Source: Marinobacter iranensis (GTDB taxonomy: Bacteria; Pseudomonadota; Gammaproteobacteria; Pseudomonadales; Oleiphilaceae). Taken from it: a stretch of 64,000 bases of DNA. A program made the position numbers and the translations under genes. The stretch is from contig NZ_JANCMW010000003.1 of NCBI RefSeq assembly GCF_029207565.1, positions 248,001 through 312,000 of the forward strand. The letters run 5' to 3'. The notes beneath the pieces were generated by a model. That model did not search any database. It saw only the letters and a list, made by a program, of their open reading frames with translations, and was not told the origin of the DNA. Shown here one piece after another: positions 1 to 9,033 of the stretch (position 1 is the first letter of the stretch; each line of letters begins with the position of its first letter).

Positions 1-168
1 GGTCAGCAGGCCGGAAACACTTTTCAATGTCGTGGATTTACCGGCGCCATTGGAGCCGAGGAGCGCCACAATGGCGCCCTCCGGCACCCGCAGTGACAGG
101 CCCCGGAGGACCTGCACCGACTTGTTGTAAACCACCTCGATATTATCGATTTCCAGTAAGGCTTCCAT
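1..168 (-). CDS. livF: LivF-type branched-chain amino acid ABC transporter ATP-binding protein (partial, 3' end outside window)
   Basis: The 56 visible codons encode the N-terminus of an ABC ATPase: a first beta strand (MEALLEIDNIEVVYN) and a Walker A motif GSNGAGKST around residues 38-46. LivF proteins hydrolyse ATP on the cytoplasmic face of Liv importers together with LivG. The gene starts 8 bp after the stop of the upstream substrate-binding protein gene (177-1385), so it is the last visible gene of a livG-H-M-K-F operon read on the minus strand. The C-terminal two thirds, including the signature motif and Walker B, lie beyond base 1. The assignment to LivF rather than another ATPase rests on this position. 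Confidence 0.9.
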   Translation of the reverse strand, partial: MEALLEIDNIEVVYNKSVQVLRGLSLRVPEGAIVALLGSNGAGKSTTLKSVSGLLT

Positions 169-176
169 ACAGCCCC

Positions 177-1385
177 TCAGTCGAGGTGGATCCAGTCCGA
201 CACCGGCTCGTAACGGCCCGCCTCGGCATTCACCCGCCAGATGCGACCAACCGGGAACGACATGTCCTTCACCGTCACCGGAATACCGATGATGCCGCCG
301 GTGTCCCAGTCCTCAATGGAGGCCAGTGAGGCGGCCATATTGTCAGCTGTGAGTTCTTTCCCGGCATCGAGGGTACGCTTGACCACTTCAGTCCACACCA
401 TGGCATTGAACCAGGCCTGCATGTATCCGGTGGGTCGGTAGCCGGCCTCCGGGTCGCTCTTCTCGGCCTGGGCACGAAGGGCATCCAGCATCGGCCCGCT
501 TTCCTCACTGTCGTAGTAGTTGTAGGGCATCACGCCCATGTAGCCGTCGGCGTCTGCGCCCATTTTGTCGATGATCAGCTTGTCCGAGGACCAGAAGGTG
601 CCCATGAACTGGGTGTCCAGGCCCATCTGACGCATCTGCACCATGAACTCGTTGATTGGCGACAGCACATAGCCGTGGAACACCACGAAATCCGGGCGAA
701 CGCGGCGTAGCTTCAGGACTTCCGCCGATACATCCACACTGCCGGGCTTGGTAACAATGTCCTCAACCACCTCAATGCCCAGCTCGGCGGCCCGGGCCTT
801 GCCATTTTCGATCGGGTCCTTGCCGAACTCGGTATCGCTGTAGACGAAGGCAACTGTTGGCATCTCGCCATCCTTACCCTGGTCTGCGATGTACTCCAGG
901 ATGATTCCGAACATCTGGCTGTAGCTGGGTCCCGGAATGAACTGATAGGGATATTGCTCGTTATCGGTCAGTGCCGTGGCGAAGGACGCACCACTCATCA
1001 GGGTATCGCCCTGGCTGTTCAGCTCCGAGGCGATGGTTTTCATGAAGCCGGTACTGTCACCGTAGTAGGTGGCCGGCGAATGACTGCCGGAAATCTTCTT
1101 GAAGGCGGCCACCGAACGGTCCACTTCATAGGCGGTGTCTTCCATCACATATTGAACCGGGCGACCATTGATCCCGCCCTGGCTGTTGATCCAGTCGGTA
1201 TAGTCGGTCAGACCGGCGTGGATGTGAATGCCGGCAAACGCAAACACACCGGACAGTGGTATCGAGCCACCGAACACGATGGGCTCCTTGTCCTGGGCCA
1301 TGGCCGGAGCGGCCAGGGTTAACGCTGCCACCAGGCTGCCAAGCCCGGCGAGCCGGCGCCCTTTTTTGAGGATGTTTCTGAACAT
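177..1385 (-). CDS. Branched-chain amino acid-type ABC transporter periplasmic substrate-binding protein (LivJ/LivK-like)
   Basis: This 402-residue protein has a classic Sec signal peptide: a basic start (MFRNILKKGRR), a hydrophobic core and a probable AMA cleavage site at residues 28-30. It then has the LivJ/LivK opening (PIVFGGSIPLSGVFAFAG) and a type I periplasmic-binding fold. It would capture substrate in the periplasm for the LivH/LivM permeases encoded upstream. A clear AAGGAG ribosome site lies just before the ATG. The substrate cannot be told from sequence; Liv-type binding proteins in catabolic clusters often bind amides, urea, aromatic acids or short acids rather than leucine. The position after livG, livH and livM is typical. 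Confidence 0.9.
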   Translation of the reverse strand: MFRNILKKGRRLAGLGSLVAALTLAAPAMAQDKEPIVFGGSIPLSGVFAFAGIHIHAGLTDYTDWINSQGGINGRPVQYVMEDTAYEVDRSVAAFKKISGSHSPATYYGDSTGFMKTIASELNSQGDTLMSGASFATALTDNEQYPYQFIPGPSYSQMFGIILEYIADQGKDGEMPTVAFVYSDTEFGKDPIENGKARAAELGIEVVEDIVTKPGSVDVSAEVLKLRRVRPDFVVFHGYVLSPINEFMVQMRQMGLDTQFMGTFWSSDKLIIDKMGADADGYMGVMPYNYYDSEESGPMLDALRAQAEKSDPEAGYRPTGYMQAWFNAMVWTEVVKRTLDAGKELTADNMAASLASIEDWDTGGIIGIPVTVKDMSFPVGRIWRVNAEAGRYEPVSDWIHLD

Positions 1386-1453
1386 GTTTGTTCTCCTTGC
1401 TGCTTCTTGTTGGTGTTACTCGGGCTTTCGACAACCAGCCTGTTGAAACACGA

Positions 1454-2497
1454 TTAATTCCGGAACGGCCACAGGCGGAAGAACCGGCGGATGCGATGCC
1501 ATATTTCCGCGAGGCCATGGGGTTCAAAGATCAGGAAGCCCACAATCAGGGCGCCGAAGATAATCTCCAGCATCGGCGACATGAACACCGGGGCGTCCGG
1601 GTAAAAAGGGGTCAGGGCGGCAGTGAGCAGCTTCAGGGCTTCCGGCACCAGCGTCATGAAAGCAGCACCGAGTATGCCGCCCAGCAGGTTACCCATGCCG
1701 CCGACAATTACCGCAGCCAGATAGAAAATCGACATCGACAGCGGGAAGCTCTCCGGCGTCACCACCCGGAAAAAATAGGCGAACAGGCCGCCGGCCACCC
1801 CCGCGTAGAAGGAGCTGAGCGCGAAGGACATCAGCTTGTAGCGCAGCAGGTTAATGCCCAGAATCTCGGCGGAAATATCCCGGTCCCGGATGGCAATAAA
1901 GGCACGACCAATGCGAGTCCGGAATACATTGCGGGCGGCAAACACCATCAGTACCGCCAGCGGCACGATGATGAAATACATCATGAAGTCACTCTGGAAG
2001 GTCCACCCGAACAGGTGCGCCGGCTCCAGGCTCAGGCCGCCCATGCCGCCGGTGACCGACTCCCATTCGGCAAAGATAAAATGCAGGAACACACTGGCGG
2101 CCAGGGTGGCGATCGCCAGGTACAACCCCTTGACCCGCAGCGAGGGCAGGCCCACCAGAATGCCTACCGCGGCGGCCATCAGCCCGGCCAGTAACAGGGT
2201 GACCGGAAACGGCAGGCCGGTATTGAGCGACAGCCAGGCCACGGTGTAGGCGCCGACGCCCATAAAGCCGGCCTGCCCCAGGGAAATCAGGCCGGTAAAG
2301 CCAGTCAGGATGTTCAGGCCGGTGGTGCTGATCACTGCGATACCGACCAGGCAACCCAGGTACAGCAGGTAGGAATCTGCCAGGAACGGAAACAGCAGTA
2401 GAATCAACAGGAACAGTCCGAACCACAGTTTCTGGGTACCACTCGTCCAGATTGCCTCATCGGCCTCGTAACTCTGTTTTGCGTCACCGATGCGCAT
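1454..2497 (-). CDS. livM: LivM-type ABC transporter permease
   Basis: A 347-residue polytopic inner-membrane protein with many hydrophobic segments. It carries the LivM family stretch LNILTGFTGLISLGQAGFMG near residues 65-84 and the cytoplasmic coupling region around GRAFIAIRDRDISAEILGI, which contacts the ATPase. It pairs with LivH to form the transmembrane channel of the importer. The gene starts 2 bp after the livH stop, indicating translational coupling within the operon. About 70 bp separate it from the binding-protein gene downstream. Its length is normal for LivM without an N-terminal extension. Confidence 0.92.
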   Translation of the reverse strand: MRIGDAKQSYEADEAIWTSGTQKLWFGLFLLILLLFPFLADSYLLYLGCLVGIAVISTTGLNILTGFTGLISLGQAGFMGVGAYTVAWLSLNTGLPFPVTLLLAGLMAAAVGILVGLPSLRVKGLYLAIATLAASVFLHFIFAEWESVTGGMGGLSLEPAHLFGWTFQSDFMMYFIIVPLAVLMVFAARNVFRTRIGRAFIAIRDRDISAEILGINLLRYKLMSFALSSFYAGVAGGLFAYFFRVVTPESFPLSMSIFYLAAVIVGGMGNLLGGILGAAFMTLVPEALKLLTAALTPFYPDAPVFMSPMLEIIFGALIVGFLIFEPHGLAEIWHRIRRFFRLWPFRN

Positions 2498-2498
2498 C

Positions 2499-3377
2499 TT
2501 ACACTCGCTCTATTTCGTGGGTGCCAAACAGGCCATAGGGGCGTATCACCAGAATCACGGCCAGCACCAGGAAGGTCGCCGGCATCCGGTATTCGCCCCC
2601 CAGGTACGCGCCGGCGACAGTTTCCAGCCAGCCAATGAAAACACCGGCTATCAGGGCACCGAGAATGCTGTCCAGGCCGCCAACAATCACCACCACCAGA
2701 ACACTCAACCCGATAATCCCGAACTGGGGGCTGAGGCCACCGGTGGCTGCTACCAGTACACCGGCCAGTGACGCCGCCAGTGAACCGAACACCCAGGCCA
2801 TGTTGAACACCCGGCGCACATTGATGCCCATGGAATAGGCGGCGGCCTGATCCGAGGCCGTCGCTCTCAACGCGACGCCACCCCTGGAGAAACGGAAATA
2901 CAGCAGATAAATGATCAGCAGGGCAGCACCGATCAGGAAACCATAGGCAATTTTAGGAGCGAGATAGAGCGGGCCGATAAACACCGGTTCCCGGGGCAGG
3001 AAGCTGGGCAGCAACTGGGGGTTGGCAGTCCAGATAAACTCCACCAGACCGACCAGGATACTGGCGATACCGATGGTCACCATCACCACCGAGATCGGCG
3101 ATTCACCCAGCATCGGCCGGATCATGGTCTTCTCGATTACCCCGCCCAGGAGGCTGCCGCCAATCACCGCCAGCGGCAGCGCGATCCAGGCAGAGAGTTC
3201 CATGCCGCCGGCAAAGGCCAGAAACAGGTAGGCGGCAAACATCATGATTTCGCCGATGGCAAAATTGATCACCCGGGTGGCCTTGTAGATGATCACAAAG
3301 CCCAGGGCGATAAGCGCGTACAGCCCACCCATGGCCAGCCCGGCCAGACTGATTTCGCCGAAGAACAGCCAATCCAT
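2499..3377 (-). CDS. livH: LivH-type ABC transporter permease
   Basis: A 292-residue integral membrane permease with the LivH opening (GLAMGGLYALIALGFVIIYK), where a glycine-rich first helix is followed by NFAIGEIMMFAAY. It forms the heterodimeric channel with LivM. The ATG overlaps the livG stop by one base (TGATG arrangement), so translation is probably coupled. The length is standard for the family and no broken motif is seen. The substrate is unknown, as for the rest of the transporter. Confidence 0.92.
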   Translation of the reverse strand: MDWLFFGEISLAGLAMGGLYALIALGFVIIYKATRVINFAIGEIMMFAAYLFLAFAGGMELSAWIALPLAVIGGSLLGGVIEKTMIRPMLGESPISVVMVTIGIASILVGLVEFIWTANPQLLPSFLPREPVFIGPLYLAPKIAYGFLIGAALLIIYLLYFRFSRGGVALRATASDQAAAYSMGINVRRVFNMAWVFGSLAASLAGVLVAATGGLSPQFGIIGLSVLVVVIVGGLDSILGALIAGVFIGWLETVAGAYLGGEYRMPATFLVLAVILVIRPYGLFGTHEIERV

Positions 3378-4261
3378 CAGGCGGCCTCCCCTTCCGGATT
3401 GAGCTTTTTGCGCAGGCTTTCGATGTCGCTGTTGCCCAGGTAGGCCTTGATCACCTCGTGGTTTTTCTGAACATCGGCTGGCAGGCCCTCGGTAATGACC
3501 TGGCCAAAGTTGAGTACCGCAATGTGATCAGAAATATCCATGACCATGCCCATGTCGTGTTCCACCATCAGCACGGTAATGCCCCACTCTTCCCGGATAT
3601 CCAGAATAAAGCGGGCCATGTCTTCCTTTTCCTCCCGGTTCATACCCGCCACCGGTTCATCCAGCATCAGCACTTTCGGTTGCATGGCCAGTGCCCGAGC
3701 CAGCTCCACCCGCTTCTGCAATCCGTAGGAGAGACTCACTACCGGTTGGCGACGGATGTGGTCGATTTCCAGGAAGTCGATGATCCGTTGCTCCACATCC
3801 TTGCGAACGGCCATTTCCTCGCGACGGGCCGGGCCAAAATAGGCCAGCGCGCTCATCAGGCCGCTTTTCATGTGAACGTGGGCGCCGAGCTTGATGTTGT
3901 CGAGAACGGTCATGCCCCGGAACAAGGCGATATTCTGGAAAGTTCGAGCCAGGCCCAGCGCAGCCCGTCGCGGCGGTTTGATACCACTTGAAAGCACCTG
4001 GCCCTCATAGCTGATCGTGCCCCGCTGGGGTTTGTAGAAACCGGAAATGCAGTTGAAAAGTGACGTCTTACCGGCACCGTTCGGGCCAATAATGGTGGTA
4101 ACGGTGTTTTCGGGCACGCGGAAACTGACATCCTGCAGGGCCTTCACACCACCAAAAGACAGAGACAGGTTGCTGATCTCTAGGATGCTCACATTACCTC
4201 CCGGCACCCCTGGCGCCGGGTACACAGACATGCGAACACGCCTTGCCGTTACCCACCCCAC
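3377..4261 (-). CDS. livG: LivG-type ABC transporter ATP-binding protein
   Basis: An ABC ATPase with Walker A GPNGAGKTS (residues 59-67 of the longest frame), the LivG-specific AALGLARTFQNIALF Q-loop region (about 100-114), a signature written LSYGLQKR (about 177-184) and Walker B LMLDEP (about 198-203). It powers the Liv importer with LivF. The start is uncertain. The longest frame gives 294 residues, but the first 23 look non-homologous. An internal ATG gives MSVYPAPG, and a GTG at 4192 gives VSILEISNLSLSFGG, the usual family N-terminus, with GGAGGT close upstream. It heads the operon; the divergent region 4262-4444 should hold its promoter. Confidence 0.9.
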   Translation of the reverse strand: MGWVTARRVRMSVYPAPGVPGGNVSILEISNLSLSFGGVKALQDVSFRVPENTVTTIIGPNGAGKTSLFNCISGFYKPQRGTISYEGQVLSSGIKPPRRAALGLARTFQNIALFRGMTVLDNIKLGAHVHMKSGLMSALAYFGPARREEMAVRKDVEQRIIDFLEIDHIRRQPVVSLSYGLQKRVELARALAMQPKVLMLDEPVAGMNREEKEDMARFILDIREEWGITVLMVEHDMGMVMDISDHIAVLNFGQVITEGLPADVQKNHEVIKAYLGNSDIESLRKKLNPEGEAA

Positions 4262-4444
4262 GCCTGAAGATGATTGTAATTTTTGTTATTTCTTGTCGCC
4301 GGGGTTAACCCCCCGATCCAGAATAAAAGTAGTCCATCCAGGCAACATTAGCCAAACCCCTCTATCCTGTTACCTGACAAACAACAAAAATGAATACGCA
4401 GGGCACACACCTTCAGACCTGCCAGAATCACAGGGCACTCATCC

Positions 4445-5239
4445 ATGACAGACAAGCTGGTGAACACCACATTTGACAAAGAAGCTGGCGTGGCAACACT
4501 GACCTTCAACCGGCCAGAAGCCCTGAACGCCGTCAATGTACCTCTGGCGGAAGCCTTTCTTGCCGCAGTCCGGGAACTGAAGGGCCTGACAGGTTTACGG
4601 TGCGTGGTTCTCACCGGTGCGGGGCGTGCCTTTATGGCGGGCGGCGACGTATCCAGCATGGCCGGCACCCCGGAACAAGCCGGCAATGCCATCAACGCCA
4701 TTCTGGATGCGGTCAATCCGGCCATCCTTATATTACGCAGCCTGGACGCCCCGGTGATCGCAGCAGTAAAGGGAGTCGCCGCCGGCGCGGGCCTGAGCCT
4801 GGCACTGATGGCAGACCTGGTGGTGGCCCGGGAAGACGCAAAGTTTCTGGTGGCCTATAACGGCCTTGGCGCCGTACCAGACTGCGGCGGCAGCTGGTTC
4901 CTGGCGCACAAGATCGGCGCCGGCCGGGCGGCGGAGCTGATGCTGCTGGGACGAACCCTCAGCGCGGCGGAAGCGAAAGACTGGGGCATGATCACCGAGT
5001 TCGCTCCGGAGAAGGAGTATGAAAACCTGCTGAAGGGGATCATCGGAAAAGTTGCCAGGGGGCCAACCCGGGCCTTTGGCGCGTTCCGCCAGCTTACCGA
5101 CCGGGCCAACGGCGATCAGCTAGCCGCCCACCTGGAAGCAGAGCGCGCGGCATTTCTGGAAATGACCCGCACGGAGGATTTTGCCGAGGGAGTCTCAGCG
5201 TTTCTGGCCAAGCGGCCTGCACAGTTCCAGGGGCGGTAA
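4445..5239 (+). CDS. Enoyl-CoA hydratase/isomerase family protein
   Basis: A 264-residue crotonase-fold protein. It shows the family start (VATLTFNRPEALNAVN), the first oxyanion-hole segment around AGRAFMAGGDVSSM and the second around GVAAGAGLSLALMADLVVA. In the canonical hydratase the second catalytic glutamate lies just after the LVP segment; here the matching stretch is GAVPDCGGSW with Asp. That points towards PaaG-like isomerases or other crotonase activities rather than a plain hydratase. The gene is divergent from the Liv operon and convergent with the CoA-transferase gene (42-bp gap). The substrate is unknown, but an acyl-CoA processing role is well supported. Confidence 0.85.
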   Translation: MTDKLVNTTFDKEAGVATLTFNRPEALNAVNVPLAEAFLAAVRELKGLTGLRCVVLTGAGRAFMAGGDVSSMAGTPEQAGNAINAILDAVNPAILILRSLDAPVIAAVKGVAAGAGLSLALMADLVVAREDAKFLVAYNGLGAVPDCGGSWFLAHKIGAGRAAELMLLGRTLSAAEAKDWGMITEFAPEKEYENLLKGIIGKVARGPTRAFGAFRQLTDRANGDQLAAHLEAERAAFLEMTRTEDFAEGVSAFLAKRPAQFQGR

Positions 5240-5281
5240 GAGGTGTTGGCAACCATCCGCGCTAATCGACGTAACTGAGGG

Positions 5282-6505
5282 TCAGGAGATGACACCCCGC
5301 TCCCTGAGCGCCTTGATCTGCCCGGGAGAAAGGCCCGCCACTTGTTGCAAAACCCGCTCCGACTGCTCACCCAGCAGCGGCGGCGCCGCGCGGTAGGTTA
5401 CCGGTGTCAGTTTCAGTTTGATCGGATTTCCGACCGTTGGCACCTCGCCCAGATCAGGATGGGTTACGGTCTGCTTCATCCCCCGCGCGCGAACCTGAGG
5501 GTCGTCGAATACTTCGTCGAGCGTGTTCACTGGTCCGCAGGGCACTCCTGAACGTTCCAGAATATCGACCCACTCCCGGGTGGACCGCATCACCGTGGCC
5601 TGCCGCAGCCTGGGAATCAGTTCTTTGCGGTTGGCCACCCGGGCGCGGTTTGTCACAAAGCGCTCATCGCTCGCCCACTCCGCATGCCCGAGCACGTCAC
5701 ACAGCCTGGCAAACTGATGATCATTGCCGATCGTCAGCACCATATTGCCGTCCGCCGTAGGGAAATCCTGATACGGAACGATGTTGGGGTGGGCATTCCC
5801 CATCCTGACCGGTGCCTTGCCCGTAGTCAGGTAATTCATCGCCTGGTTCGCCAGGCAGGCCACCTGCACGTCCAGCAGTGCAGCCTCCACATACTGACCC
5901 TCCCCGGTCCGGTCCCGGTGGCTGAGTGCGGCGAGCACACCAATGGTGGCGTAAAGCCCGGTCATGATGTCCGTCAGTGCCACACCTGCCTTCATCGGCC
6001 CTGCGCCCGGCTCGCCGTCCGGTTGACCGGTGATGCTCATCAGCCCGCCCATTGCCTGGATCAGGAAATCATAGCCGGGACGGTTCGCGTAGGGACCATC
6101 CTGGCCAAACCCGGTAATCGAGCAGTAGATGAGTTTCGGGTTGATGCGCTTCAGGCTGTCGTAATCCAGGCCATAGCGTTTGAGGCCGCCGACCTTGAAA
6201 TTTTCCAGTACCACATCCGATTCGGCCACCAGCTTACGGACCAGTTCCTGGCCCTCCGGATGGGCGATATCAACCGCCAGGGACTGCTTGTTCCGGTTGG
6301 CGCTCAGAAAGTAGGCGGAGAGTTCGGCGCTGCCATTAGCCCCCTGAAGATAGGGCGGCCCCCAAGAGCGGGTGTCATCACCAGTTCCCGGACGCTCGAT
6401 TTTAATAACCTCCGCTCCCAGATCCCCGAGGATCTGGCCGGCCCATGGGCCGGCCAGTACCCTGGAAAGATCAAGGACACGCAAATGAGACAGGGAGCCT
6501 GACAT
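5282..6505 (-). CDS. Family III CoA-transferase (CaiB/BaiF/Frc family)
   Basis: A 407-residue protein with the family III N-terminus (LRVLDLSRVLAGPWAGQILG), the GAEVIKIERP motif and a candidate catalytic aspartate at about residue 179 in ALTDIMTGLY, matching Asp169 of formyl-CoA transferase. Such enzymes move CoA between carboxylic acids through an aspartyl anhydride. I place the start at the internal ATG (MSGSLSHL) because AAGGAG lies at proper spacing; an upstream in-frame start would add 12 unrelated residues. The neighbours (crotonase, lva-like cluster) suggest activation of an organic acid, but the donor and acceptor acids are unknown. Confidence 0.88.
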   Translation of the reverse strand: MSGSLSHLRVLDLSRVLAGPWAGQILGDLGAEVIKIERPGTGDDTRSWGPPYLQGANGSAELSAYFLSANRNKQSLAVDIAHPEGQELVRKLVAESDVVLENFKVGGLKRYGLDYDSLKRINPKLIYCSITGFGQDGPYANRPGYDFLIQAMGGLMSITGQPDGEPGAGPMKAGVALTDIMTGLYATIGVLAALSHRDRTGEGQYVEAALLDVQVACLANQAMNYLTTGKAPVRMGNAHPNIVPYQDFPTADGNMVLTIGNDHQFARLCDVLGHAEWASDERFVTNRARVANRKELIPRLRQATVMRSTREWVDILERSGVPCGPVNTLDEVFDDPQVRARGMKQTVTHPDLGEVPTVGNPIKLKLTPVTYRAAPPLLGEQSERVLQQVAGLSPGQIKALRERGVIS

Positions 6506-6602
6506 CCGTTTCTCCTTGCAGGCGGGTTCCTGGCGAATCAAAGAAGATAGCTTTCAATCACATCTCTGACAAACGCCGCATAGTCGTCAACGGCAACATT
6601 CT

Positions 6603-6704
6603 GGTCTGACTCAGGTCGTCAATCAACTCACCAATCTGCTGTACGATAACCGGTGCCAGGCCTTCATTGGTCTTGTCCAGCAGTAGCAGCCTGGGCTGAA
6701 TCAT
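6603..6704 (-). pseudogene. Fragment of a LivF-type ABC ATPase within a 450-bp region of gene scraps (6542-6991)
   Basis: The region 6542-6991 has no intact gene. On the minus strand about 34 codons read MIQPRLLLLDKTNEGLAPVI followed by VQQIGELIDDL. This matches the Walker B and D-loop region of LivF (normally LLLLDEPTEGLAP), with the key EP pair replaced by KT and no Walker A or signature around it. A second scrap in a shifted frame just downstream (about 6542-6600) reads VAVDDYAAFVRDVIESYLL and stop, which looks like the C-terminus of some other protein. I infer decayed remnants of genes that once lay between the CoA-transferase and SDR genes. The parent of the second scrap is not recognised. 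Confidence 0.6.
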
Positions 6705-6991
6705 CCCACTGGCAATAACCGTTGCACCGGCCTCAAGCAGGCACCGGGCTACAGTGGCCCTTGCCGCAACACCTGGCGCACGTTGCTGTCGTCCGCCCCC
6801 ACCCTGCGGCACTCGGTAACCGTTAGCGTTTTCTCTTCACTAGATCTTGTTTGCAGAACCACCTGAACACACTGAACGTGCACGGTTTCCTTGCCCATAT
6901 TCACCAGCAGGCAAAGGGCATCGGGGTTCTCGTTCTGAGCGTGATGAATAACCAGATAGGGGGGGGTATTAGCCCTGAGGCTCCCCAAGGC

Positions 6992-7771
6992 CTACAGCCC
7001 CATACAAGAATGCCCGTTGTCCACAACGATCTCAGCCCCGGTCATGGCCTTGCTGGCATCCGAAACCAACAGCAACAACGGACCATCAAGATCTTCAAAC
7101 TGGCAGAAACGCCGATTGGGGATACGCTTCCTCAATCGCTCCCCTACATCGCTCGCCAGCAAATCCTGGTTTATCTCGGTTACAACATAACCCGGAGCAA
7201 GCGCGTTCACCCGGATATCATGCCTTGCCAGCTCTAGAGCCATTGACCGAGTCAGGTGTGAAAGCCCTGCCTTGGCTGCGGAATAGGGCCCTACCCCGCC
7301 GCCCACGCGATTCCCGAGGATGGACGTTATATTAACGATATTACCCCCCGTCCCGGCATCCACCATTCGACGAGCCGCTTCCTGGGCCACTATCCATGCC
7401 CCTTTGAGGTTGGTGTCGAGAATGTTATCCCAATCACCATCATCGTAGTTAAGCACGGATTTGGTATCACTCACCCCTGCATTGTTCACAACAACATCTA
7501 CGCCACCCCACAAATCCTGGAGGTGATCCAGAGCTGCTGACACGGAATCCCGCGACGTGACATCCAGTGAAACGGCATCGGCCTGGCCACCGGACTCCGT
7601 TATTTCAGCAACCAGCCCCTCCAGGCGCTCAACCCTGCGGGCTCCGACCACTACCCGCGCTCCCGACGCGGCGAGTGTTCGCGCAAAGTGGTGCCCCAGG
7701 CCGCTGGAGGCGCCGGTAACAAGAACCTTCTTATTGTTCAACTGGAAACCAACCTGAGAGTCGACTGTCAT
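6992..7771 (-). CDS. SDR family oxidoreductase (LvaD-like position in an lva-type cluster)
   Basis: A 259-residue classical short-chain dehydrogenase: cofactor motif GASSGLG (residues 20-26), the NNAG motif (97-100), catalytic Ser151 in NITSI, and Tyr164 with Lys168 in YSAAK. In the Pseudomonas putida levulinate pathway LvaD reduces a 4-oxoacyl-CoA to the 4-hydroxyacyl-CoA, and this gene has the same position. Its ATG overlaps the stop of the acyl-CoA dehydrogenase gene by 4 bp (ATGA), showing tight coupling. It is the last gene of the sigma-54 controlled unit beginning at 10475. The substrate is inferred from synteny; other beta-hydroxy or 4-oxo substrates remain possible. Confidence 0.8.
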   Translation of the reverse strand: MTVDSQVGFQLNNKKVLVTGASSGLGHHFARTLAASGARVVVGARRVERLEGLVAEITESGGQADAVSLDVTSRDSVSAALDHLQDLWGGVDVVVNNAGVSDTKSVLNYDDGDWDNILDTNLKGAWIVAQEAARRMVDAGTGGNIVNITSILGNRVGGGVGPYSAAKAGLSHLTRSMALELARHDIRVNALAPGYVVTEINQDLLASDVGERLRKRIPNRRFCQFEDLDGPLLLLVSDASKAMTGAEIVVDNGHSCMGL

Positions 7772-8946
7772 AGCGCACCTACCCGATCATTACGCACCAT
7801 GATTTTCTTGGCCAGACTCATTCTGTGCACTTCATTGGGGCCATCGTAAATCCTGAATCCACGGGCATCTCGGAATATCCGCTCGACGATACTTTCGCCG
7901 GATACACCCTGCCCACCGAGGACCTGGACACATCGATCTATCACCCGCCAGATGCCTTCGGAACTGATAACCTTTGTCATACTTGACTCAACGTTTCCGC
8001 GGCCGCCCTGGTCGAGTACCCAGGCGCAGTGGAGGATCGAAAGCCGGGTGGTCAACATGTCCATCTCATTGTCGGCAAGCATAAAACCCACGCCCTGGTG
8101 ATCGCCCAGAAGCTTGCCAAATGACTCCCTGGTGCGGGCATACTGGCAGGCTTCATCGTGTGCCCGGCGGGCAGCACCCAGCCAGCGCATGCAATGAGTC
8201 AGCCGTGCAGGCGCAAGCCTGACTTGCGCATAACGAAACCCCTTTCCGACCTCGCCCAACATATCAACTGCCGGAACACGAAGGTTCTCAAGACGCACAA
8301 CGCAATGCCCCCCGGTAAAACATGAATCCATGGAGTCCATCATGCGCTCAACCACAAAACCCGGACGGTCAGTATCCGTGAGGAACATTGTTGCATTACC
8401 GTCTTCGGTCTTGGCCATGACAATAGCAAAGCCAGCCCCATCCGCTCCGGTTATAAACCATTTGAGGCCGTTGATAATGTAATCGTCACCATCCCTCACT
8501 GCCGTTGTATTCAACATGAAGGGGTCAGAGCCAGCACCGGGAGCTGGTTCCGTCATTGCAAAACAGGAGCGTGACAAACCTCTTGCCAGCGGCTGCAACC
8601 AGCGCTGTTTTTGAGCTTCAGAGGCGACAATCTCCATCAGGTGGATATTGCCTTCATCAGGTGCATGAATATTCAGGGCAGTGGGCCCCAACGGCGAATA
8701 TCCAGCCTCCTCAAAAATGATGGCCTTTGCGACATGTGAGAGCCCCATCCCTCCCATTTCAACAGACGCATGTGGCGTAAGCAGCCCGCTCTGGCGTGCC
8801 TTTTCAATCAACTCGTCGCGCAACTCCTCACTCGGGCCATGAGGAGTTTGCCTTGGATCACCTTCCATAGGCACGACCTCATCCAGCACAAAACGACGAA
8901 CCCGCAATTGCAGTTCCGCGAGTTCTTCAGTCAAATCAAAGTTCAT
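7768..8946 (-). CDS. Acyl-CoA dehydrogenase family protein (LvaC/ACAD10-11-like)
   Basis: This 392-residue flavoprotein has the ACAD FAD/substrate signatures: FAMTEPAPGAGSDP near 190-205, a WFITGADGAGF segment, and the C-terminal ARGFRIYDGPNEVHRMSLAKKI block, which is close to the ACAD10/ACAD11 type. In lva systems LvaC acts not as a simple dehydrogenase. It removes phosphate from 4-phosphoacyl-CoA and yields, through an enoyl intermediate, the 3-hydroxyacyl-CoA. Placement between the kinase/DUF6285 pair and the SDR supports that role here. It lies 87 bp after the DUF6285 gene and overlaps the SDR start by 4 bp. Confidence 0.82.
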   Translation of the reverse strand: MNFDLTEELAELQLRVRRFVLDEVVPMEGDPRQTPHGPSEELRDELIEKARQSGLLTPHASVEMGGMGLSHVAKAIIFEEAGYSPLGPTALNIHAPDEGNIHLMEIVASEAQKQRWLQPLARGLSRSCFAMTEPAPGAGSDPFMLNTTAVRDGDDYIINGLKWFITGADGAGFAIVMAKTEDGNATMFLTDTDRPGFVVERMMDSMDSCFTGGHCVVRLENLRVPAVDMLGEVGKGFRYAQVRLAPARLTHCMRWLGAARRAHDEACQYARTRESFGKLLGDHQGVGFMLADNEMDMLTTRLSILHCAWVLDQGGRGNVESSMTKVISSEGIWRVIDRCVQVLGGQGVSGESIVERIFRDARGFRIYDGPNEVHRMSLAKKIMVRNDRVGAL

Positions 8947-9033
8947 GTCAAAGTCCCGATTATTGGGTTAAAAATTAACGCCGGCATGGGCCCTACAACC
9001 GTCGCTTTTCACTGCTTTGCAGCTTCTGTTCTG

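Noticed and set aside
1388..2194. Open plus-strand frame of 268 codons opposite livM
   Set aside because: It is antisense to a clear LivM gene. Its translation is a low-complexity mix of Gln, Arg and Gly with no family resemblance, as expected of shadow frames in GC-rich DNA.
6749..6988. 79-codon minus-strand frame upstream of the LivF fragment
   Set aside because: No recognisable motif. It overlaps the remnant in another frame, and its composition does not resemble the neighbouring genes, so it is treated as part of the decayed region.
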